64,000 bases of DNA from Bryobacter sp. (GCA_022843625.1 JALHNH010000006.1:171335-235334); one strand, 5' to 3'. Counted from the first letter of the stretch, positions 29,946-39,157 are shown. Made by a program: numbers and translations. Notes: a model not told the origin generated them from the letters alone.

Positions 29946-31982
29946 ATGCATTCCGTCACGGTCCGCAAAGGGCCGCGTGAACATTCCCTCCACTCCATTA
30001 CCTGGACCGACGATTACGCCTGGTTCACTGAGAAGGAGAACCCCGAGCTGCTCGCTCATCTGGAGGCCGAAAACGGGCACACCGCAGCCGCAATGGAATC
30101 GACGGCTCAACAACAAAAAAATATCTACGACGAGATTCTGAGCCGGATCGAACAGACAGATTTGAGCGTGCCGGTAAAGGAAGGCCCTTACCTGTATTAC
30201 ACGCGAACCGAAGAAGGCAAGCAATATCCCATTTATTGCCGAAAACACCACAGCGTCGATGCCGCCGAAGAGATTTTTCTCGATTCCAACGAATTGGCAG
30301 CCAGTCAGGATTATTTCCGGATTGGGGTGCTGGAAACCAGCCCGGACCATTCGCTGCTCGCCTATTCCACAGACCTTGAAGGTGATGAAGACTACACGCT
30401 CCGCATCAAGGATCTGGCCGCCGGAATCCTCTACCCAGACCGGATCGAATGTACCTACGACTCCCTCGCCTGGGCCGCAGACAACCGCACTTTCTACTAC
30501 AACGTGCTCGATGCAGCGCGCCGCCCCTACCGCATCTTCCGCCACACCCTCGGCCAGGAAGCCACTATAGACGAACTCATTCTCGAAGAAAACGATGAAC
30601 GCTTCCGGGTGGATATCTACAAGACACGCAGCAGCGATTATCTGATTCTTGAGACAGGATCGTCTACCACTACCGAGCTGCGAATCTGCAAGGCCGATGG
30701 CGCTGAACGTAGTTTCGAGATCTTCCGGCAAAGACAACAGGACATCGAATACAGCCTGACCCACCAGGGTGACTGGTTGTACGTACGCATCAATGATCGA
30801 GGGCGAAACTTCCGTCTGATTCGCACGCCTATCGACAATTGGGCCGAGAGTGCATGGGAGGAAGTGCTTCCGCACCGCGCAGACGTATACCTTGAACATG
30901 TAACTGCGCTCAAGGGCTATCTGATCGTGACCGAGCGTGTGGGAGGCCTGCGGCGCTTCCGCTATCGCAAGGCCGGCGAGGAGCAGTGGCACAGTCTCGA
31001 ATTCGGCGAGGCCGCATATGCCGTGGGTCTGTCAGGTAATCGGGATTTTGAAGAAGATACTTTGCGCTATGTCTACCAGTCGCCGGTCACCCCGCCCAGT
31101 GTCTTTGATTTTCACTTCGAAACGGGCCAGCACGAGTTGAAGAAACGCACTCCTGTGCCCGGAGACTTTCATCCAGAACGCTACACCGTAGAGCGCACAC
31201 ACGCTGTCAGCCATGACGGAGTTGAAGTTCCGGTGGTGTTGATCTACCGGCAGGACCTCGATCGCACCCGGCCCCATCCCCTGCTGCTCTACGGCTACGG
31301 GGCTTATGGTGCGAACTCTGATGCAACTTTTAGCACCTCACGCCTGAGCCTGCTGGACCGTGGTGTTGTCTACGCCATTGCACAGGTGCGTGGTGGTGCC
31401 GAGATGGGCCAGCCCTGGCACGATGAAGGCCGCATGAAGAACAAACGCAACAGCTTTCTCGACTTCATCGCCTGCGCAGAAATGTTAATAGATCGAGGCT
31501 GGACAACCACTCCACAATTGATCATCGAAGGTGGCAGCGCTGGCGGCTTGCTGGTTGGCGGAGCAATTACCATGCGTCCGGAACTTTTTGGCGCTGTTCT
31601 GGCCCACGTCCCATTCGTAGACGTGCTGCATACAATGCTGGACGCAAGCTTGCCCCTCACGGTTGGCGAATATGAGGAGTGGGGCAACCCGGCAGATCCC
31701 GAACATTTCTTTATCATGCGGGAGTATTCCCCCTACGACAATACTCGCGAAGCGGAGTACCCACCCATGCTTGTCACCGCCGGCCTCAATGATCCGCGAG
31801 TGTCTTACTGGGAGCCAGCCAAGTGGGTAGCACGCCTACGCGAGAAGAACCTGAAACACAGTGAAATCCTGCTCAAAGTGAATATGGGAGCAGGGCATTT
31901 TGGCGCATCCGGCCGCTATGACCGCATTCAGGAAATTGCCTTTGAATACGCCTGGCTGCTCAAGACCTGGAACTTGATATAG
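29946..31982 (+). CDS. Oligopeptidase B-like S9A serine peptidase
   Basis: Predicted 678-residue prolyl-oligopeptidase-family enzyme; length and sequence fit oligopeptidase B, which cleaves small peptides after basic residues. An N-terminal beta-propeller (about 70-400) precedes the alpha/beta hydrolase, with nucleophile S531 in GGSAGGLLVGG, the aspartate in GLNDPRVSYWEPAKW and the histidine in GAGHFGASGRYD. ATG 29946 is preferred, since the frame's earlier start would overlap the divergent M28 gene. No signal peptide, so cytoplasmic. The next gene begins 12 bases later. Confidence 0.92.
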   Translation: MHSVTVRKGPREHSLHSITWTDDYAWFTEKENPELLAHLEAENGHTAAAMESTAQQQKNIYDEILSRIEQTDLSVPVKEGPYLYYTRTEEGKQYPIYCRKHHSVDAAEEIFLDSNELAASQDYFRIGVLETSPDHSLLAYSTDLEGDEDYTLRIKDLAAGILYPDRIECTYDSLAWAADNRTFYYNVLDAARRPYRIFRHTLGQEATIDELILEENDERFRVDIYKTRSSDYLILETGSSTTTELRICKADGAERSFEIFRQRQQDIEYSLTHQGDWLYVRINDRGRNFRLIRTPIDNWAESAWEEVLPHRADVYLEHVTALKGYLIVTERVGGLRRFRYRKAGEEQWHSLEFGEAAYAVGLSGNRDFEEDTLRYVYQSPVTPPSVFDFHFETGQHELKKRTPVPGDFHPERYTVERTHAVSHDGVEVPVVLIYRQDLDRTRPHPLLLYGYGAYGANSDATFSTSRLSLLDRGVVYAIAQVRGGAEMGQPWHDEGRMKNKRNSFLDFIACAEMLIDRGWTTTPQLIIEGGSAGGLLVGGAITMRPELFGAVLAHVPFVDVLHTMLDASLPLTVGEYEEWGNPADPEHFFIMREYSPYDNTREAEYPPMLVTAGLNDPRVSYWEPAKWVARLREKNLKHSEILLKVNMGAGHFGASGRYDRIQEIAFEYAWLLKTWNLI

Positions 31983-31994
31983 AGTGAAGCTAAG

Positions 31995-32519
31995 ATGAGC
32001 GAATTTGTACTTCCACGCCGAGAGGCACTCAAAGCCGGGGCAGGACTGGTTTCGATCGCCGCAATGGCACAGACTCCCGGCGCTGCCTGGACTGCACAGA
32101 CTCTGGATGAACACCAACTGGCCACCGTCGAAGTGCTTGGCGATCTCATCATTCCTGCTACAGATACCCCAGGGGCCAAAGCAGCTCTGGTTCATCGTTA
32201 TATCGATCTGTTTTTGACCGACGGGCCGGATGCAGACCGTGTGCGTTTCCTCGAAGGTCTCGGCTGGCTCGATGGATATACCCAGGGGAAGTTCCAAAAG
32301 CCTTTTCTCAAGCTGAGTAATACCGAAAAAATTCAGGTCCTGCAAACGCTAGACAAAGACAGCGAGTTCGGTATCGACCAGGGCCATCAGTTTTTCCGCA
32401 TCACCAAGAGCCTCGTCTCACGCATCTACTACAACACCGAGATTGGCTACAAGGAACTCAACAAAGGCGGTCGCGTGCCCACTGCCTATGGTTGCGATAC
32501 CAAGCCCGCCCTGCCGTAA
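31995..32519 (+). CDS. Gluconate 2-dehydrogenase subunit 3-like protein
   Basis: Predicted 174-residue protein. The N-terminus LPRREALKAGAGLVSIAAMA is Tat-like. The body carries TVEVLGDLIIPATDTPGAKAA, diagnostic for the small subunit of gluconate-2-dehydrogenase-type complexes, which helps export or assemble a GMC-family flavoprotein partner. No GMC gene follows here; folC starts at the very next base. The partner must be elsewhere if the protein is functional. Confidence 0.85.
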   Translation: MSEFVLPRREALKAGAGLVSIAAMAQTPGAAWTAQTLDEHQLATVEVLGDLIIPATDTPGAKAALVHRYIDLFLTDGPDADRVRFLEGLGWLDGYTQGKFQKPFLKLSNTEKIQVLQTLDKDSEFGIDQGHQFFRITKSLVSRIYYNTEIGYKELNKGGRVPTAYGCDTKPALP

Positions 32520-33770
32520 ATGGATTTTCCAGCATCGGTTCAATACCTCTATTCGCTTGGCAACGAAGTCAAGACAATCAAGCTGGGCCTGGATCGCATC
32601 CGCCGCCTGCTTGAAGAATTGGGCAACCCACAATACGCGTGCCCTGTAGTGCATGTTGCCGGCACCAACGGCAAAGGCAGCGTCTGCGCGATGATCGAAG
32701 CCGGCCTGCGCGAGGCTGGCTACAAAACGGGCTTTTTCACCAGTCCGCATCTGGTGAGCCCTACCGAGCGTATTCGCATCAACAATGAACCAGTGAGCGA
32801 AGCCGCCTTTTCCCTCGCCTTTGATGAAATCCATCGAGTCTCAGAGAGCTTGCTCGCGGCGGGCGCTATCGATTGCCACCCTACATATTTCGAAACTGTA
32901 ACAGCGATGGGTTTCTGGCTTTTTCGTGACGCTCAGGTCGAGAGCCTCGTACTTGAAGTGGGCCTTGGTGGCCGTCTGGATGCTACAAACGTCGTAGATC
33001 CGGTGTTGAGCGTAATCACGCCTGTAGATCTCGACCACCAACAATATCTGGGCAACACACTTGAAGAAATCGCGGTCGAAAAAGCGGGCATCATCAAGCC
33101 CGGCCGGCCGGTGGTGTTGGGCTTGCAGCATCCGCAAATCAGGCACCTCTTCGTTGCCGAAGATCTCGAAGACGTGGCCACCTGGCAGATCTCAGATTTG
33201 CAGCTGCGCGTCGATGGTTGCCACTACAAAGCCGAAAAAGACGGCATCATCCTGGAGGTCGATTGTCCTCTGGCCGGTGCGCATCAGGTGGGCAACAGTC
33301 TTGCCGCCGCAGTATCGCTTTGGCTTCTTGGCATCGAGCCACCTACGATCAACCTCGGCATCGCCAAAGCCACCTGGCCCGGCCGGCTTGAGCTGATCCG
33401 CCGCAACCCGCTCGTCTATCTCGACGGTGCGCACAATCCTTCGGCGGCACGGCGCCTGCGCCAGTTCATCGACCGTCACTTTCGCAACCGTGAAATCTGG
33501 ATGATCTTTGGCGTGATGCGCGACAAGGATGTTACCGAGATTGCAGCGGAGCTTTTCCCGGTTGCCACCCGGCTGATTCTGACCCGTGCCAATCAACAGC
33601 GGTCGCTCGAAACCGAAGCGATCCGCAGCCTCTTTCCTCACCCCAATTCTCAGGTTTGCGAGCACGTAGGCGAGGCCATTGCGATGCTTGAGGCCGCACC
33701 GCCGGACGCAGTAATTTTCATCACAGGCTCACTCTTCGTCGTAGGCGAGGCTCGTCCGCTTCTACAATAG
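32520..33770 (+). CDS. folC: Folylpolyglutamate synthase / dihydrofolate synthase
   Basis: Predicted 416-residue ATP-dependent ligase adding glutamate to dihydropteroate or folates. The P-loop lies in VVHVAGTNGKGSVCAMIEAG; the folate-site LVLEVGLGGRLDATN and the C-terminal YLDGAHNPSAARRL are characteristic. The start codon follows the preceding stop without a gap, indicating coupling. plsC follows after 9 bases. Length is normal. Confidence 0.95.
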   Translation: MDFPASVQYLYSLGNEVKTIKLGLDRIRRLLEELGNPQYACPVVHVAGTNGKGSVCAMIEAGLREAGYKTGFFTSPHLVSPTERIRINNEPVSEAAFSLAFDEIHRVSESLLAAGAIDCHPTYFETVTAMGFWLFRDAQVESLVLEVGLGGRLDATNVVDPVLSVITPVDLDHQQYLGNTLEEIAVEKAGIIKPGRPVVLGLQHPQIRHLFVAEDLEDVATWQISDLQLRVDGCHYKAEKDGIILEVDCPLAGAHQVGNSLAAAVSLWLLGIEPPTINLGIAKATWPGRLELIRRNPLVYLDGAHNPSAARRLRQFIDRHFRNREIWMIFGVMRDKDVTEIAAELFPVATRLILTRANQQRSLETEAIRSLFPHPNSQVCEHVGEAIAMLEAAPPDAVIFITGSLFVVGEARPLLQ

Positions 33771-33779
33771 GTAAAGTAC

Positions 33780-34538
33780 ATGCTGGCTCAACTGCGGGCG
33801 TTATTCATTATCGACCCACTCATCATCGTCTGCACCATCGCATATGGTTCTGTAAATTTGCTTGTGTCGCTCTTCGAGACCACAGGAAGGATGCAGGTTG
33901 CGATTGCCCGTGCCTGGGCCCGGATGCTCTTGCGCGTAAGCTTTGTGCGCATGAAGGTCGAAGGCCTCGAGAAGATAGACCCTAACGGCAGCTATGTTTT
34001 TGTTGCCAACCACCTCAGCTACATGGACACGCCCTGCATCCTCGCTGCGATCCCTGTGCAGTTTCGCTTTATGGCAAAAAAAGGCCTCTTCAAGATTCCC
34101 TTCCTCGGCTATCACCTCAGCCGGGCCGGCCACATCGCCGTGCCCCGCGACAATCCGCGCGAAGCCATCAAGGCCATGACCGAAGCCGGAAAGATGATTC
34201 GCGAGCGCGGCATCAGCGTCCTCATCTTTCCGGAAGGCGGCCGCGCGGCCGACGCGAAACTCAAGCCCTTCAAGGAAGGCGCTTTCTATATCGCGATCAA
34301 TTCTGGTGTTTCGGTTGTGCCCGTTGCGATCGCAGGCAGCGAGAAGATACTACCCTTCGGTTCCGGCACGGTTTCTCCTGGCAAAGTAACCCTCCGCATC
34401 GGCGACCCCATCTCGACTATGGGCATGACCAGTAAAGATCGCGGCAGTCTTGCTCTGCAACTTCATGACGCCGTCTATGAACTACTCAAGGATACAGACC
34501 TGGTGGAGGTCAAAGAGGAGGCTGGCGCAGGTGTTTGA
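33780..34538 (+). CDS. plsC: 1-acyl-sn-glycerol-3-phosphate acyltransferase
   Basis: Predicted 252-residue membrane-bound acyltransferase making phosphatidic acid from lysophosphatidic acid. A hydrophobic N-terminus (about 10-30) precedes the catalytic HX4D motif in ANHLSYMDTP and the acceptor-site FPEGGRAADAKL. It lies in a run with folC and an acetyltransferase, whose GTG start overlaps its last 8 bases. Confidence 0.93.
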   Translation: MLAQLRALFIIDPLIIVCTIAYGSVNLLVSLFETTGRMQVAIARAWARMLLRVSFVRMKVEGLEKIDPNGSYVFVANHLSYMDTPCILAAIPVQFRFMAKKGLFKIPFLGYHLSRAGHIAVPRDNPREAIKAMTEAGKMIRERGISVLIFPEGGRAADAKLKPFKEGAFYIAINSGVSVVPVAIAGSEKILPFGSGTVSPGKVTLRIGDPISTMGMTSKDRGSLALQLHDAVYELLKDTDLVEVKEEAGAGV

Positions 34539-35061
34539 AATTCGTAGATTGGCTGCCGCTGAGGTCATCGAACGCAAGGCGGAATTTGAAGCGCTTCTCA
34601 AAGACGCAGTAGAAGTCGGCGGTACTGTTGGTTTTCTGCTCCCGATGACAAAAGACAAACTGGATCGCTACTGGAGTGGTGTGGCCCGCGATGTAGAAGC
34701 CGGAGAACGAGAACTGCTGGCCGCCCTCGAGCACGGCAAAGTCATTGGCGCCCTTCAGATCGCCTACGAAAAGGCCGAATCGGTCCGCCATCGTGCTGAC
34801 CTGCAGAAGCTGATCGTGCATTCTTCAGAGCACCGCCGTGGCGTTGCCCGCGCACTCCTCGTAGATGCCCTCGAACGTATGCATGCCCTCGGTATCGCCA
34901 TGTACACCATCACCACGTTTAAAGAGGGCCCGGCAGAAGACCTCGTCCGCAGCCTCCTCTTTACCCGCTTTGGCACCATGCCTCACTACGGCCTTACCCC
35001 CGACGGCAAGCTCCACGATGCAAGCATGCACTACATCTCCCTCGCTGCCGTGGAAGAATAG
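34531..35061 (+). CDS. GNAT-family N-acetyltransferase
   Basis: Predicted 176-residue acetyltransferase. LQKLIVHSSEHRRGVARALL is the acetyl-CoA pyrophosphate-binding motif A with the R/Q-x-x-G-x-G/A pattern. GTG 34531 is chosen because GGAG lies about 10 bases upstream and it gives the usual short N-terminus (VFEIRRL); the frame's longer extension lies inside plsC. It overlaps plsC by 8 bases. The substrate is unknown. Confidence 0.85.
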   Translation: MFEIRRLAAAEVIERKAEFEALLKDAVEVGGTVGFLLPMTKDKLDRYWSGVARDVEAGERELLAALEHGKVIGALQIAYEKAESVRHRADLQKLIVHSSEHRRGVARALLVDALERMHALGIAMYTITTFKEGPAEDLVRSLLFTRFGTMPHYGLTPDGKLHDASMHYISLAAVEE

Positions 35062-35067
35062 CATCTG

Positions 35068-36141
35068 ATGCACCGCCGTTCCTTATTAGCTACGCTGGCC
35101 GCTCCCCTGAGCGGGCAGATCCTTTTTGAAGATTACAACCCCAAGTCGACGCTCAAGGTTCCCGCTCGCGAGATCACTCGCTCGAAGTTCCCGCACATCG
35201 ACATCCACAATCACCAGAACGGCACGATGCCGGCTGCGCAGCTCGAAAAGCTGGTGAAGGACATGGATGCCCTCAACATGACCATGATGGTCAACCTCAA
35301 CGGCAACTTTGGCGAAAAGGGCAGAGCGGTTCTCAAGAACATGCAAGGCGCATATCCGAAGCGCTTCATCATCTTTGCCAATCTCGATTTCGAAAACATG
35401 GACGCGCCCGATTACGCCAAACGCGTCGCCGATACTCTCGATCAATCCTTCAAGGACGGTGCCCAGGGCCTGAAGCTGTTCAAGAACTTCGGCATGACTA
35501 CGCGCGACAAAGCGGGCAAGCGCATCCCGGCCGACGACAAGCGCTGGTTTGATGTCTTTGAGGTTTGCGCCAAATACAAGGCACCCGTGCTCATCCACAC
35601 TGCCGACCCGAAGCCCTTCTGGGACCCCTGGGACAAGAACAACGAGCGCTGGCTAGAGTTAAAGGAATTCCCGGGCCGCCGTAGGACCGCCGAAAAAGAC
35701 GGATCCTGGGAAGAATTGATGCAGGAGAGCGAGCGGCTTTTCAAGGCCCACCCGAAGACAAACTTCATCTCGGCGCACCTGCGTTGGTACGGTAACGATC
35801 TGGCAAGCCTCGGCCAGCAGATGGAGGCGATGCCGAACCTCTACACAGACATAGCTGCGGTAATCGCAGAACTCGGCCGCCAGCCCCGCTTTGCCAACCA
35901 GTGGCTAACGAAATACGCAGACCGTGTACTCTTTGGCAAAGACATCTGGGCCCCGTCCGAATACTACACGTATTTTCGAGTGCTCGAATCGAGCGACGAG
36001 TACTTCGAGTATTACCGCCGCCGTCACGCCTTTTGGAAGATGTACGGCCTTGGCCTCAACGACGATACGTTGAAGAAGCTGTACTACAGGACGGCCCTCA
36101 AGATCGTGCCAGGTTTGGATCGCAAACCCTTTCCGGGCTAA
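35068..36141 (+). CDS. Amidohydrolase-2 family metal-dependent hydrolase
   Basis: Predicted 357-residue TIM-barrel hydrolase or decarboxylase. The metal-binding HIDIHNHQNG, VLIHTADP, FISAHLRWYGND and the late aspartate in LFGKDIWAP give the expected His and Asp ligands. The N-terminus MHRRSLLATLAAPLSG may be a weak export leader. It lies 6 bases after the acetyltransferase gene and overlaps the convergent HigA-like gene by 4 bases. The substrate is unknown. Confidence 0.85.
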   Translation: MHRRSLLATLAAPLSGQILFEDYNPKSTLKVPAREITRSKFPHIDIHNHQNGTMPAAQLEKLVKDMDALNMTMMVNLNGNFGEKGRAVLKNMQGAYPKRFIIFANLDFENMDAPDYAKRVADTLDQSFKDGAQGLKLFKNFGMTTRDKAGKRIPADDKRWFDVFEVCAKYKAPVLIHTADPKPFWDPWDKNNERWLELKEFPGRRRTAEKDGSWEELMQESERLFKAHPKTNFISAHLRWYGNDLASLGQQMEAMPNLYTDIAAVIAELGRQPRFANQWLTKYADRVLFGKDIWAPSEYYTYFRVLESSDEYFEYYRRRHAFWKMYGLGLNDDTLKKLYYRTALKIVPGLDRKPFPG

Positions 36142-36446
36142 GCCACCCGATTTAACGGCTTGGCGCGATCAATCCGTTGCCGCTCTTTAGGAGAGTGCAA
36201 TGCATGCCACAAATCGCTGCGGCGCTGCACACTCAACCAACACTCAGCGCTATTTCCAAATACACGGGCAAGGATCAGTGCGGTGGATGCAGCCACGGTG
36301 CCTCTTTCATTGCAGAGTTCGTTGACGTGCCTTCGCTGCACACCCATCGCTTCCGCAAGGGCAGCTTGAGTTAGTCCCATCGGCTGCATGAACTCTTCAA
36401 CCAAAATCTCGCCAACAGTCGCCGGTTTTCGCGTTGTGGTCAACAT
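36138..36446 (-). CDS. HigA-family antitoxin-like HTH protein without adjacent toxin
   Basis: Predicted 102-residue Xre-type helix-turn-helix protein. PATVGEILVEEFMQPMGLTQ and EAMGVQRRHVNELCNERG are typical of HigA antitoxins. The start at 36446 (MLTTTRKPATV) is the family's usual one. No HigB-like gene lies next to it: the upstream gene is a STAS protein ending 13 bases away and the downstream gene is convergent. It may be a solitary regulator or have lost its toxin. A complete higBA pair elsewhere in the window (52108-52710) encodes a clearly different HigA. Confidence 0.82.
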   Translation of the reverse strand: MLTTTRKPATVGEILVEEFMQPMGLTQAALAEAMGVQRRHVNELCNERGTVAASTALILARVFGNSAECWLSVQRRSDLWHALHSPKERQRIDRAKPLNRVA

Positions 36447-36459
36447 CCAAGCTAGCCGT

Positions 36460-36810
36460 TCAAGACGCTGGAATCGCGGCAACCGCCTCAGCATCCGTAT
36501 CGTAAAACTTAAACACCGTATCCAGCCGCGTCACCCGAAAGCTTTGCCTCACCACAGGCGTCGCTGCCGCCATACCCAGCGTTCCCTTAACCTGCATCAG
36601 CCGGTTGAACGTCGAGATGAAGCGTCCAATCCCGGTGGAATCGAGTTGTTTCAGCCCTGAGAGTTCAAACACAATGTGGCACGCACCCGCGTCCAGGCGC
36701 TCGTTCACCAACGCCTCTAGCGAGGCGCTCTCCGGGCCCATCATTAATTTTCCCGTCAGGCGAATCAAAACTACGCCTGGCCGAAGGTCTTCTGTGTGGA
36801 TCTCCAACAT
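36460..36810 (-). CDS. STAS-domain anti-sigma factor antagonist
   Basis: Predicted 116-residue single STAS domain. VLIRLTGKLMMGPESASLEA and the phospho-site loop LKQLDSTGIGRFISTFNRL, with serine in the regulatory DS-x-G position, fit SpoIIAA/RsbV-like antagonists, which bind an anti-sigma kinase when not phosphorylated. No kinase or phosphatase partner is nearby. ATG 36810 gives the domain its normal start; the longer frame enters the upstream gene. It lies 32 bases downstream of the metallopeptidase gene and 13 bases before the HigA-like gene. Confidence 0.85.
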   Translation of the reverse strand: MLEIHTEDLRPGVVLIRLTGKLMMGPESASLEALVNERLDAGACHIVFELSGLKQLDSTGIGRFISTFNRLMQVKGTLGMAAATPVVRQSFRVTRLDTVFKFYDTDAEAVAAIPAS

Positions 36811-36842
36811 GCCAAGCTTCAGGATAGCCGACGCGAAGCGAG

Positions 36843-37631
36843 CTAAGGCGCATTTCTGCCCTCTATAAGTCGATTCACTGCCGCCCGTGATTGCTCCAGC
36901 GCCCACTCGTAAGACGTCTTCTCAAGGCCAAGTCTCCCGTCCAGCTTCTCAATCAGCTCAATCGCAATCGCCTCGGCCTCGGGGTCCTGCTTTGCCAGCA
37001 AGCTCAAATACTCCTCCCGCGCACCAAACGATTTCGTCTCAAACCCCGTCCGTACATCCAGCATCAGACTCAGCCTTTGCGCTCGAAAGCAGTCATCGCC
37101 CAAACCCTGCTGGGGCGCATTGCGCAAGGATTCACTCGCCGCCGTATAGTCGCGTTCATACGATGGCCGCCACAGAATCCCCCTGCGATCACTCTCGGCC
37201 CGCAACAGAATATGTTGCACCATGTCGCCGTAATGGATTGCCAGGCAGCCCCTCGGCCCAGGCTCATAAACCGGTGGAGAAAAACCCAATGATGCCAGCC
37301 ACAAATGCCCCAGCTCATGAGCGATCAAGGCAGCCGCTGAATTCTGCGTATTCTGCATCATCGGCAGATTCAGAAGGATCAGGCTCCGGGTGCGCTCCCC
37401 CTTTACATACCGGAAGGTCAACGCCTGGGTGCGCGCAAATTGCGCGGCAAAGTCGGGCCGGTTGAAGTAAGAAAACAGCACCTCCTGGTCCTCTTCCGGC
37501 ACAGGATCTCCTGGAATCCGGATGATTTCGATACGGTGAAACGCCCGTGCTTCGATCTCCGCTTTCCATTCTTCAAGCGGGGCCGGTAAAGCTACCGGAA
37601 GCTGCAGGGCAAACAATAAGGCAGGCCACAT
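36843..37631 (-). CDS. Secreted zinc metallopeptidase-like protein (HELGH)
   Basis: Predicted 262-residue exported protein. The leader MWPALLFALQLPVALPAP is followed by a body with AALIAHELGHLWLASLGFS, in which H105, E106 and H109 make the zincin HExxH motif. A third ligand is not certain. ATG 37631 is chosen because it begins a good signal peptide; the frame's extension crosses the divergent gene. It is probably the first gene of a transcript with STAS and HigA-like genes. I do not recognise a named family. Confidence 0.7.
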   Translation of the reverse strand: MWPALLFALQLPVALPAPLEEWKAEIEARAFHRIEIIRIPGDPVPEEDQEVLFSYFNRPDFAAQFARTQALTFRYVKGERTRSLILLNLPMMQNTQNSAAALIAHELGHLWLASLGFSPPVYEPGPRGCLAIHYGDMVQHILLRAESDRRGILWRPSYERDYTAASESLRNAPQQGLGDDCFRAQRLSLMLDVRTGFETKSFGAREEYLSLLAKQDPEAEAIAIELIEKLDGRLGLEKTSYEWALEQSRAAVNRLIEGRNAP

Positions 37632-37655
37632 CCTATAAGGTTCATAATAACGAGT

Positions 37656-38777
37656 GTGCTTTCGCGTAGATCTTTGTTGGTAAGTGGATTGGCAGGCGGC
37701 CTCACCGGCTGCGCTTCTCGTACGAAGAATGCCTATGTTGGATTTGCTTTTGTCGCCACCCGCGACTCGGGCGATATCGCTATCGTCGACCTTGCTGCTT
37801 TTTCCCTCGAGAAGAAGCGCATCAAACCCAGTGGCCGCCCCGTGCAACTGATCGATGTCCCAGGGCAGGATTCGCTTCTCAGCGTCAGCGATAACGGCGC
37901 GGTAGAAGAAGTCAGCGTCACAGAAACCAGCATCACCCGCAAACTCAAAACCCCACTAGCCCCTGAATCCGTCTGGCTCAACCACGATGCCTCCACCATC
38001 TGGGGCCTCTCACCCGATCACAAAACCTTGCTTGCCGTAGACCGAGCCACATTTTCTACCCGCGCGCAGTGGGCACTCCCGGCCCGCGCTCGCACCATCG
38101 CTGTCTCGCCCGGCTCGCCTCATGTCGCAGTCGCTTATGAGGGATCAAAAGACATTGGCATCCTGCGTGATGCCGGCGACAAACAATTTCTGATCTCAAA
38201 AATCGATCAAACCCCGGGCCAGTTGCGTTACCTCAAAAACGGGAGCATGCTCATCGTTACCCACGACCAGGAGCGCCAGCTCACCATGGTTGATAGCGCC
38301 AGCGGCAAGATTGTCGTTGCTCTGCCCTTACCCATTCGCCCGGAAAACCTTTGCTTCAATTCCGATGGCGGCCAGCTCTTCATTACCGGTGAAGGCCTCG
38401 ACGGTGTCGTTGTGGTTTACCCCTACCAATCCCAAGTGGCCGCCACACTATTGAGCGGCAAGTCCCCCGGCCCGATGGCGGTTTCGCGGCAACCTCAATA
38501 TCTCTTCGTCACCAGCCCCTCCACCGATACCGTATCGGTTCTCGATGTACGCACTCAAAAGCTGGCTGCCGTCATCGCAGTCGGCAACAACCCCCGTTGC
38601 ATCGTATTCACCCCCGATAGCCAGATGGCTCTGGTGCTGAACCAGCGCTCCGGCGACATGGCCATCATCCGCCTCGGCAACATCGTATCCAAACGTCAAA
38701 AGACCGCTCCGCTCTTCACGATGATCCCCGTCGGCTCTGCGCCCGTCGCAGCCGTCGTACGGAGCGTTGCGGGGTGA
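37656..38777 (+). CDS. Beta-propeller lipoprotein (YVTN/NHL-like repeats)
   Basis: Predicted 373-residue lipoprotein. The N-terminus LSRRSLLVSGLAGGLTGC has both twin arginines and a lipobox ending in Cys. The body is a repeat protein with about seven beta-propeller blades of YVTN type (VTSPSTDTVSVLDVRTQKLA; VIAVGNNPRCIVFTPDSQMA). Such proteins usually act as surface or periplasmic scaffolds. The start is GTG 37656; a CATAAT box at 37643-37648 would place transcription initiation at or next to this codon. The next gene overlaps by 4 bases. Confidence 0.82.
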   Translation: MLSRRSLLVSGLAGGLTGCASRTKNAYVGFAFVATRDSGDIAIVDLAAFSLEKKRIKPSGRPVQLIDVPGQDSLLSVSDNGAVEEVSVTETSITRKLKTPLAPESVWLNHDASTIWGLSPDHKTLLAVDRATFSTRAQWALPARARTIAVSPGSPHVAVAYEGSKDIGILRDAGDKQFLISKIDQTPGQLRYLKNGSMLIVTHDQERQLTMVDSASGKIVVALPLPIRPENLCFNSDGGQLFITGEGLDGVVVVYPYQSQVAATLLSGKSPGPMAVSRQPQYLFVTSPSTDTVSVLDVRTQKLAAVIAVGNNPRCIVFTPDSQMALVLNQRSGDMAIIRLGNIVSKRQKTAPLFTMIPVGSAPVAAVVRSVAG

Positions 38778-39157
38778 GTGGCGTTCTGATCGCGCTCTAC
38801 TTTGTGCTGGCGCCCGCCCAGGACCTGCTCAACCTCACAGGCCCCGAACATAGCCTGATCACGGCCCGCGCTCAAGGGAAATTCCTTCGCTGGTACTCCC
38901 GCGAAACAGCAACCGTAAAGGACGGCCAGCAAAGTCTAGCCCTCTTCAGCGCTTCCACCCGCCTCGTTGCCGACTATCAGGACGAAGGCTTCCTTCGCAT
39001 CTGGATGGAACCTAACGTCGCTGACAATGCTGTGATCTACGCACCGGACGCACTCCAGATTTTTGTCAACGGCCGCAAGATCAGTTGCCGCAAAGAAGGC
39101 GATTCCCGCCGCCTCTTCTACCCCATCCTCAACAACCGCGAACCCTGCGAGCGCTAG
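38774..39157 (+). CDS. Small secreted hypothetical protein
   Basis: Predicted 127-residue protein with a signal-peptide-like start (SGVLIALYFVLAPAQ). The body has no recognised motif; two cysteines near the end (SCRKE and EPCER) could pair. The GTG start overlaps the preceding stop as GTGA, so it is translationally coupled to the propeller lipoprotein and may work with it. It overlaps the convergent rsmE gene by 4 bases. Confidence 0.65.
   Translation: MSGVLIALYFVLAPAQDLLNLTGPEHSLITARAQGKFLRWYSRETATVKDGQQSLALFSASTRLVADYQDEGFLRIWMEPNVADNAVIYAPDALQIFVNGRKISCRKEGDSRRLFYPILNNREPCER

Noticed and set aside
29928..30992. Minus-strand frame of 354 codons
   Set aside because: It lies fully inside the oligopeptidase B-like gene, whose propeller and catalytic triad are unambiguous; it has no motif of its own.
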